In this document: piece after piece, positions 56,286-64,000 of the stretch
Position numbering within the stretch: the first letter of the stretch is position 1
Layout of the letters: each line of letters starts with the position of its first letter
NCBI GenBank assembly: GCA_900169235.1
Contig: FWCC01000221.1
Location: 1 to 64,000 of the forward strand
Length of the DNA stretch: 64,000 nt
Direction: 5' to 3'
From: Zarea fungicola
Taxonomy: Eukaryota > Ascomycota > Sordariomycetes > Hypocreales > Cordycipitaceae
The notes under the pieces: model-generated
What the model was told of the DNA's origin: nothing
Databases searched by the model: none
What the model saw: only the letters and a program-made list of their open reading frames with translations
Translations under genes and position numbers: made by a program

Positions 56286-58431
56286 AGTTAATTAATTTTT
56301 GGTCCCAAAAGCTGTGGATTTTTGCACACCAGCCTGTACTTGTCATTTTTTTTTTTACAAAAATTTACCTTGACGCCAGTTCAACAGGAATTAGAAGAAG
56401 ACCGCGAGTGTTGTCTGGACTACTGAGTTAAAAGATACGAAGGAAAAATTGATGAAGTTCCAAGTTCAGGTAACGACGACGGCGATGCTATGGTCGTTAC
56501 CAGTGAGTCGCCGGCGATACCGTAAAGGGATAGGAATGCAGAGATTGGACTTATTACATAGAGAAACTCTTGAGCACCTCAAAAGGAAAGGGGAAGTTCC
56601 TAAACTTTTATCCAAAGCACCGCTACTTGTGTAGATTTAGAAGAAGCCCGTATTCCCGGCTACTTCCAAATCCGGATTCAATGGCTACAATGGCATTACC
56701 CGTGACAAACAAGTGTACACTCGTCTTAAATGCAAAACAGAAAACTTCAGTCTCCCTTTTCTCGAACTAAAGCCATTGGTTTCAGGAGCTCACACTCACT
56801 ATGATGTAAAAGGCCTTCTAGCCCTCATTATTGGTGGGTTGTACTGGTGCATAGCCTCGTTGAAACGTGCTGCAAGATGTGCCTGTTGTCTGTAATTCCG
56901 TCATATCGCTTCGATCTCCCTTGTGCGGCGTGCTGACTTCGGTAATTCTGAATATAACTGACATTGACAGGGGCTTTGTATCTTAGTTCCATGTCGAGTG
57001 GTCTTGCTGGCTTTTTTGCCATGCTTCGCCGACTAGTGCAAATATCGGCATCGTGGACAATGGTCAACATTTCTTACAATGATCAAGACATGGAGAAATG
57101 TCGCGAGACTACGAATGTAGAGCCTGTTTTGATGCTGTTAAATGTGGCCATGACATCGCGCGTGATTTTATTTTGTTCTGTACGATTGGCCATCCTTCGA
57201 GCGGTTTTGACTTGTACTTTGTAATCGGTTGCGTGGGGACGGTTTGGAGGTAGCCGTGACCAAGCATGTTCTTTCCCGAACCGAGGTCATGGCCTCAGAA
57301 TTTATAAAATCAACGGTTTGACGACAAAGAGATGAAGTTTCCTAGAGGAATGATTAACAGATCCATCAGCAGTCCTTGTTGTTGCCACAATCGATCCCGC
57401 TGGGATAAAACCGTGATGATCAAAAGACCGGAATGGCAACTTGGTAATGTTCCACGTTGTGTACTTCTATAGTAGCATTTAAGATGCCACGGGGGCAGTT
57501 CTTCTTGGAGCAAGCTTGTTTCCCTATCTTTCTCTGATAGAAAACTACAGAAGAAAAGGACTGCAATTGAAGTGCCGATCATTGCTGGCCGTAGTTCTGT
57601 ATGCTTACGAACAATACTTGTCCGTTCGTAAATCCTCTTTTATAAAACAATCGCTTAATTGAAGCCTATTATGCCTCCGAGCCAAGAAGTTGGACTAACT
57701 CAGCAATCTTCAGCACACTTTTAGCATCCAACTTAACAGCTGTTGAAACTACCCTAGATATCCAGCGGGAATTATGTGTAACATAAGCTAGATGTGCTCT
57801 TTTGCGTCTACATGGTGACAGTCTCTCCAGACTCAACCTCAGAAGCTTCTCTTACCCAATTCTAGGAAGCCAAGTTTCACAAACAAAAAATAGGAAGGCG
57901 GGGAGGTGTTAATTCAACAGCTTGTTCTTGATGGCCGTGTGATCCCATGATACTACTAGTCTCGCTCGACCTGAACGAGAGTTGCCGCTCTGCATCACTG
58001 TATCTTCTTGCCGTATTTTCGCGTCCATGGTTTCATGTTAATCGGTATTGCACACAAAATTATATGTTGAATCAAGTGCAGTATTTAGAAAGATTGTAAA
58101 TCAACTCTGATTCATAGCATCGTGTTGGTGCAAGGACAGACCTCTTTTACCGGTGTACAACCACAAGCCTGACATGGCAACTCTTCCCCTTTAGCTATGA
58201 TTTGGTCATTACTAAAGTGTTCCGTGTCAGTAATCCTTTTCTTTATTTAAGGTGAAGGGAGACCCCAGCTGGCCACCTTGTTATTTTCCGTCCAAAAAAG
58301 TTATTCTGTTGCAAAGGTCGAAAAGGTGCCTATTGCGGACCACTATGTCGTTCTCGGTAAGCCGACCACCGTGTTGCCTCTACCCTGGTACCTGGTTTGA
58401 ATAGCTCGCCCACATAGGAAACAAAGCCGAA
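56286..58431. other. Gene-poor region of about 2.1 kb
   Basis: AT-rich sequence with only short overlapping frames on both strands and no recognisable motif. It starts with a poly-T tract (56348-56356). It may contain decayed sequence, but I can align it to no element. Confidence 0.45.
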
Positions 58432-58752
58432 ATGTGTGAATTTTATACACACAAGTATAAATGCAGTCATCGACGTTCAGGCCCAGGCGGGAAGTGGAAG
58501 TATTGCCCAGACGCAACAATGGCACCAACATCAGGAAAGATACATTGTGACCAACTCAAGCAAGGATTAATTGAAATTATCTGCGGCAAAAAGGAATGCA
58601 TTATCGTCTTTTATCAGAAATGCGGATGGAGCTGCTATAAATGCAAGACAACCAACGAGCCTAATAAGGTTGCGTTGACCTGCGTCAACCAAGCCTGCAA
58701 GCATTTTGCATGCGGTACATGTAGAATTATGCCGAAAACGACGAGGGAGTAA
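58432..58752 (+). CDS. Possible small Cys-rich protein, 106 residues
   Basis: The frame encodes 106 residues with 13 cysteines, several in C-x2-C or C-x3-C spacing: SCYKC at about residues 68-72, and CVNQACKHFACGTC at about 84-97. The N terminus MCEFYTHKYKCSH has no signal peptide, so it would be intracellular and could bind zinc. Lysine content is high (about 14). I do not recognise a family. The Cys pattern and the lack of matching antisense frames favour a real gene, but it is isolated, short and unspliced. It could also be an exon of a longer gene. Confidence 0.45.
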   Translation: MCEFYTHKYKCSHRRSGPGGKWKYCPDATMAPTSGKIHCDQLKQGLIEIICGKKECIIVFYQKCGWSCYKCKTTNEPNKVALTCVNQACKHFACGTCRIMPKTTRE

Positions 58753-60151
58753 TCATCGTAAATATTTACAGACCAGTTTTAGTATCAGCCTAGATTAAAC
58801 CTTTCCTTTGAAACCGCTTGCGGTGCACCTTGGCTTCCAGCATTTCTTAAAGCATACTCACTTAAGCGGCAATGTACTGGCCGATCGGACATTGACAGCC
58901 AGTGACAGTAATGAAAGAATACAAACGAGAAGCTACAAGATAACACTAAAAAAAAGTTATTGTCGTTCTTTCCCAAAAAAAAAGGACGAGCAGTGAGTGT
59001 AGTGCCGAAACTTCCCAACCAGTCAAATGGAAACGCCTACGCATCACCAACTTTGATTTAAACTCTCCGTGCTGTGTGTAGTATCCGCATTGCGTAATTA
59101 ATTAATGAATTGACATTCTGTGAGGGAATTTCTTCTTTTCCCAGTGAAAGTTCCACAGTTAGAAATCTAGACCACATCGAGTCACAGTCACAGAGCCTGT
59201 GGCACATAATACTGTAGTCCTACACGGAACACCGGAATTCAATCGCGGTACAAATGTTGCAACTGTAAAAGGTGACAGCAGAAACGGTATGACGGCCACA
59301 GAGCAACATATCCGGTCTCAGGATGCTGCCTAGCGTGTCTACTTCGCGGCGGATATACAGAGTGCCGGCCAGAGGGGACTGCAGCTTTTCCACTGACTTC
59401 AGGCGCAAGACAACGTAAAACCCAAGGATTCGCACGGAGAATTTGGTGTAAAATATTTTCAGTAAATGAGTCTATCGTTCAACAGAAATGAGATCTATGA
59501 CGGCCGTGATTCGGAAGCTCCGAAAAGCTGGCACACATTGCATACAGCTCTGTCATTGATAAACACTGTACTGTATCAGTACACTCCGGCTTAAGAAGTT
59601 GAAGTAACGTTAGTTTATCGAGGTGGTGCACGGTTGGCGGCTGATTGGCATACAGCAGAGTCACAAGAGCCTCTAAACAAGAAGTGCTGCCAGACCGCTC
59701 CGTAGCAAGCACCAACTACTTACTTGGTCAAATTTTGCCTTTACTTAATAGCCGTCAGTATTTATTATTATAGATAGTTATGCATGTTCAGAATACGACG
59801 CAGTCGCATCATCGTAGCCGGCGTCTTGCCGGGCGAACCGATTTTGGCAGGTCTATTCCGCGGCTCGTATTTGCCGACGGAATCCTCAAGATGGCCTAGC
59901 AATGAAACCAATAGGGCAGCCAGAAGGGTCAGGCGTAAACCAGCTTCCAAGTTCTGTTGCTGATGCAACTCAAGGTCGTAATGTACTTTTGCGTTATGCA
60001 AAGCCTAGCGGGTAGATCTATTCTAGATCAGGCAGTTGGTTCTCGGTGATCGTCTGTTGACAGCCTGGATAATGCCCATGCAGTTGTCATAAAAGAGTGC
60101 AATTCCTTTGATAGTTTTATTTATACTCTTCATGATTTATTTTTGCTCGAA
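58753..60151. other. Gene-poor region before the aspartic protease
   Basis: About 1.4 kb without a supported gene. Minus-strand frames at 59220-59435 and 59479-59715 have ordinary composition but no motif and do not join. A TATTTATAC element at about 60118-60126 lies some 30 nt before the protease start and could be its TATA box. Confidence 0.45.
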
Positions 60152-61476
60152 ATGAAGATTCCTAGCTCGCTTGGTGTTTCGTTGCTTTTACTGGCCAACG
60201 ATGTCCAGTCGGCCATTACACTGCCGCTTAAGCCGATTTTTAAGAAACTCGGTGGGACAATCAAGCAGGCAATCAAGACCAACGACAAAACAGCCATCAC
60301 TGTTCCTGTGAAGGACTGGATTAAGCACACTGCTGACCTACAGGCATGTTATTCCTAATTTTTCTTCTTACCTAGTTTTGCACAACAATGTTGTAGTCTC
60401 ATTTTAATTCCCGAACTTGGCTAATCTTTGCAGTGGTATACTGAAGTCGAAGTGGGAACGCCATCGCAAAAGTTGTAAGTGGCGTGCTTCTCTGTGTTGA
60501 ACATTTCTGACTGATTAGCAACGTCATTTTCGACACCGGTTCCTTTGACATGTTCATTGCCGACAAGAACTGTACAGACTGCAGCAAATCACGACTTTTT
60601 GACTCGGACCAATCGAGTTCCTTTAGTGATCAGCCTGGCAACCGCGACGACTTCAGCTACGGCACCGGCGTTGATTCGACTCCTCTCCCCCCGGGTGGTG
60701 AGGGAGTCAGCGGGCGCTATGTAACTGACAGAGTAGGAATTTCTGGACATTACGTAAATGAGCAGCAGTTCCTCCTTTGCGACGACTATCCAGAATTCAT
60801 GAATGACGTTCCCTTTGACGGTGTCATGGGCATTGGACAAAGAGGCATAAGCTCTCTTCCTAGTGGACAGCCGTGGTACTGGGCACTGTACGCAACTGGC
60901 CAGCTCGAAGGTCCCGAGTTTTCCATGTATTATCCTTCTGGCAAGGAGGATGGCGCTGAGATGACTCTTGGTGGTACTAACCCAGCTCGCTATACGGGCG
61001 ATATTTACAAGGTGAATCTAATCGGTGACGGCAATTTTATCGTCAGGCAGCCCTCCATGGCCATCAATGGCAAGAGCTTCAGCCCGGCTGCCGGCAGAAC
61101 AGCCATTCTTGACTCTGGTACAGCCTACTTTGCTACTGATGACCAGCTGGTCTCTGCAGTTTACAAATCCATCTCTCCGCAGATCAAGAAACTCAACCAA
61201 GAAGCTTGGGGAGTCTCTTGCGAGATTATCGAGTCGCTCGCCGTCAGCTTTACCTTTACGTTTGGCGAGGGTGCTGGTCTTTTCAATGCCACTATGCCCA
61301 AGGAAGCCTTTAACTTGGGTCCGTATGAGGGCAAACCGGGTATCTGTCAGACTGTGTTCAGCAGTCTATCGCTTGGAAGCAAGACATTCTTGATTGGCGC
61401 GCCGCTTCTGAAGCAGTACTACACGGTCTGGGATGGGTTGAACTTGAAGATGGGATTCGCGAAGCTGAGGAACTAG
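60152..61476 (+). CDS. Secreted pepsin-like aspartic protease (peptidase A1)
   Basis: Three exons, 60152-60343, 60434-60474 and 60519-61476, give 396 residues. Residues 1-20 (MKIPSSLGVSLLLLANDVQS) are a signal peptide and a short propeptide follows. The mature part starts near WYTEVEVGTPSQKF. The two catalytic aspartates are in FDTGS and LDSGTA. A C-terminal hydrophobic block (KTFLIGAPLLKQYYTVWDG) matches the end of the family, where yeast-type members have LGDSFLRSAYVVYD. The protein should digest proteins at acid pH outside the cell. Intron 1 (90 nt) has a GC donor (AG|GCATGT); intron 2 (44 nt) is at the short limit but has a good CTGAC branch site and is needed to join KF to NVIFDTGS. There is no GPI-type tail. 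Confidence 0.92.
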
Positions 61477-61839
61477 GCATCTGATTCAGTAGACTACTCG
61501 AAATATATATTATAGGCGTAAAAGTGTGAAACACTGTGGGCATGAGTGTTAAAACTAGGGATTGCTGACTGGGCCTTGAGGGAAATCTGCGATGTCGTGG
61601 CTTGTGCTCTTGCTCGAATGAACAGCTAAAACTTGAAAACTACATCACAGTCATTGACAAGCGGCGAAAAGATTTATCCATTACGATGATAATTTTAATC
61701 TAATCTATCATTTTTTGACAGTAATTTTCATCAAAACGCCAGACAATGCGACAGCTGCTTTGGCCAGCTAACCAGGCAACAACGACAGAACATCTCAGAA
61801 AGACATCAACGAGTAGATAAAAGAAAAAATGGAGCGTAT
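61477..61839. other. Intergenic region, converging 3' ends
   Basis: 3' flanks of the protease gene and of the CoA transferase gene, AT-rich, no ORF worth naming. Confidence 0.5.
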
Positions 61840-63526
61840 TTACAGCATGGGCTTCAAGTCGTCAGCAACCTTGAAAGGAGCTTCTGTCTTGCTCTTCACC
61901 TCTTCCACGGTTACACCCTCGGCAAGCTCGACTAGGGTCAGACCATTGGCAAAGTCTACATCAAATACACACTGAAAATCGTTAGCATATGGTGAAATGC
62001 TCGCCACTATATGCAGGAACTTACCAGCTCGGTGATGATTCTAGAAACACATGCGCGTCCGGTGAGAGGGAATGCGCACTGCTTCATAATCTTGGGGTTG
62101 CCCTTCTTATCCGTGTGCTCCATTGTGACGACAACCTTGGTAGCAGAGGGGTTGCTGACGAGATCCATGGCACCGCCGAAGCCCTTGACCTTTCCGGGAA
62201 GCATCCAGTTGGCAAGGTCGCCGTTGGCGCTCACCTGCATGGCGCCAAGAATGGTGAGATCGATTCTTCCGGCGCGAATCATGCCGAAGCTCTCCTCGCT
62301 GCCAAATATGGCGGCACCGGGGTTGAGGGTGACGGTCTCCTTGCCAGCGTTGATGAGGTCAGCATCCTCAAAGCCCTTCTTGGGGTAAGGGCCGAGGCCG
62401 AGAATGCCATTCTCGGACTGCAGCTGAACCTCGACTTCAGGTCCGACGAAGCCGGGGGCGAGCATTGGCATGCCGATACCCAGGTTGGCGTACATGCCGT
62501 TCTTGAACTCCTTGGCGGCGCGGCGAACGATGCGCTCGCGCTTGGCCGCGGTTTCACCCGTGCCGAGGGCGGCCTTAGCGGCAGGGTCGTTTGCGTCCTT
62601 GCTAAAGGTAAACTTTTCAATGTTCTTGGGAGCGGTGCTCTGGATGACACGCTTGACGTAGATGCCGGGCAGATGAACGGCCTCGGGAGGAATCTCACCG
62701 GGCTCGACAATGTGCTCGGCCTCAACGATGGTCATCTTGGCGTTGCGGCCCATGGCGCCGTTGAAGTTGTTGGCGGCGAGGCGGAATTGGCAATTGCCGA
62801 GCTTGTCGGCCTTGTAGGCCTTGACAAAGGCATAGTCGCCAGCGATGCTGTGCTCGAGGAGATAGGACTTGCCGTTGAAGACCTTGACGTCCTTGGGGTA
62901 CGAGTACTCGGCGGGGGAACCGTCGGGGTTGTTCTTGAGGGGAAGTTCTCCGGTCTGGACGACGGTGCCATAGGCTGCCGGGGTGTAAAAGGCGGGGATA
63001 CCCTTGCCGCCTGCGGCGCATCGTTCAGCGAGAGTACCTTGCGGGGTCAGCTCGAGCTCGACCTCGCCGGTGAGGTACATGGATTCAAAGGTTTTGTTCT
63101 CGCCAATATAGCTGGCAATCATCTTCTTGACCTGCTTGGTTTTGAGGAGCTTGCCCAAGCCAGAGTTGTCGGTACCGGCGTTGTTGGAGACGGCTGTGAG
63201 ACCAGCAAGCTCGGGCCTGTTGAGGACCTCGTCAATGAGGGTATCCGGAACACCGCAAAGACCAAAACCACCGCAGAGCAGGGTGCTGTTGGGCTTCATG
63301 TCTTTGATGGCCTCGGCGGCAGAAGGGAGAACCTTGTTGATCTCTGCGCGACGGACCGTGGCGGAAAAGGTTCTGGAAAAGATGGCAGTAGGCTGTCAAG
63401 ACGAGGCGAGTTAGGGATTTAGTTCAATTCAATTAGGGCTGAAATATTGGGCGATGTGACACATACGTTGCTCGCGTTTCGGGCGAACGCGCCGAAGGTA
63501 CGCATGCGCAGGGCTGTGGATGGCAT
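61840..63526 (-). CDS. Succinyl-CoA:3-ketoacid CoA transferase, mitochondrial (SCOT/OXCT)
   Basis: Three exons, 63526-63467, 63392-62025 and 61971-61840, give 519 residues. The first exon ([20 protein letters not shown]) is a mitochondrial presequence that continues into RTFSATVRR. The alpha half carries [20 protein letters not shown] and [17 protein letters not shown]. The beta half has [40 protein letters not shown] and the catalytic glutamate region [20 protein letters not shown] also matches the family. The enzyme moves CoA from succinyl-CoA to acetoacetate, or in fungi to acetate or propionate, in the matrix. Introns are 74 and 53 nt, GT-AG. Upstream there are two CTGGGG words of CreA type. 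A 477-codon antisense frame over this gene is an artefact of codon bias. Confidence 0.95.
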
Positions 63527-64000
63527 TGCGACAAAGAAACGGACAGCCTAAGCTGTCTTTTAATGTGTATTTGGGTTGGAGGATTTACTTGACACCTCTG
63601 CTGCAATAGGGAAAAAGGAATCAACCACAGATGAGAACGACTACAGACAAGGCAGAGAATAGAAAGGAGATTAAAAAAAAAAAGAAGACGCAAGGCGCTT
63701 CAATCAGTCAGGCAGGCAGGCAATAAGAAGAGTTGACGAAAGAGGTGCGGCGGTGGAAAGCCGAGAGCTTTATAACCGTTGCTGGCCGACAACGCTCTTC
63801 AGTCGGTTAGTAGTTACTACCTTCGTACCTAGAGGTATATGGTGGTTACTTATGGAGCAGCTGGCCGGGTGACGTCGGATGCTGGAATCGGGACCCCGGC
63901 CCTCGGGGGGAAAAAGGGTACCTGGGGGAAGCCCTGGGGAAGCCCCCACAGGGAGCCGACAGGCACTGAACTGGTCATTGCCAACAGCACTGACTGTGAC
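63527..64000. promoter_or_regulatory. Promoter region of the CoA transferase
   Basis: Contains an A-rich run at 63671-63684, a CGTACCTAGAGGTATATGG block at about 63823-63841 and a G-rich tail. The tail has an imperfect tandem of TGGGGGAAGCCC at 63923-63934 and TGGGGAAGCCC at 63935-63945. The two CTGGGG words (63922-63927 and 63934-63939) fit the CreA carbon-repressor consensus SYGGRG. The window ends here; the next gene is not visible. Confidence 0.45.

Noticed and set aside
59220..59715. Two minus-strand frames of about 75 codons
   Set aside because: They do not join by splicing and match no family I know.
61989..63422. 477-codon plus-strand frame
   Set aside because: It is antisense to the CoA transferase. 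It exists because GC-rich third positions remove stops, and the translation has no motif.
1..64000. Search for CRISPR, rRNA, telomere repeats and intact transposons
   Set aside because: No spaced repeat array, 5S-like box, CCCTAA run, transposase or reverse transcriptase motif was seen.

Overview
The window is nuclear DNA of a filamentous ascomycete (Pezizomycotina), most likely a Sordariomycete and plausibly Hypocreales. The genes carry one to five very short introns (44 to 124 nt) with fungal donor and branch-point signals. A Zn2Cys6 regulator, a penicillin-type C45 acyltransferase and a Dal5-like permease are typical of this group, and the housekeeping proteins read as ascomycete orthologues. 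No species can be named from sequence alone. I rebuilt 23 protein genes by joining exons in phase and found one further possible small gene. There are also two intron-containing tRNA-Ser(AGA) genes and a 21-nt tRNA fragment.

Left end (1-9.4 kb) is accessory: a secreted PL7-type polysaccharide lyase, then a compact trio. The trio is a Zn2Cys6 regulator, a convergent Dal5-like MFS permease (60 nt between stops) and a divergent C45 N-terminal-nucleophile amidase/acyltransferase sharing a 492-nt promoter with the permease. The trio looks like a small regulated uptake-and-hydrolysis module for an amide-type compound; that is inference.

Middle (11-43 kb) is a dense block of conserved genes. In order: a Gln-rich orphan, RanGAP (Rna1), cytochrome c1, molybdenum cofactor sulfurase (HxB type), a 476-aa orphan, PP28/PDAP1, SURF6/Rrp14, Vps74/GOLPH3, a 344-aa membrane orphan, mitochondrial IF2, Tsr3, a GGA adaptor and Hpc2. 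They serve nuclear transport, respiration, molybdoenzyme activation, ribosome biogenesis, Golgi sorting, mitochondrial translation and histone-gene chromatin.

Right part (43-64 kb) alternates gene-poor stretches with genes: Rba50/RPAP1, eIF2A, an MCT-like MFS transporter, a possible small Cys-rich protein, a secreted pepsin-type protease and, at the edge, mitochondrial succinyl-CoA:3-ketoacid CoA transferase. The two tRNA-Ser genes lie 8 kb apart in opposite orientation within the gene-poor zone.

Three introns use GC instead of GT donors, and all three are in accessory genes (permease, C45 enzyme, protease). I found no CRISPR array, rRNA gene, intact transposon or clear new defence-type system. 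The most unusual items are the C45/permease/regulator trio, the GC-AG introns, the tRNA pair with its nearby fragment, and two hairpin-forming TAGGTA-type inverted repeats.
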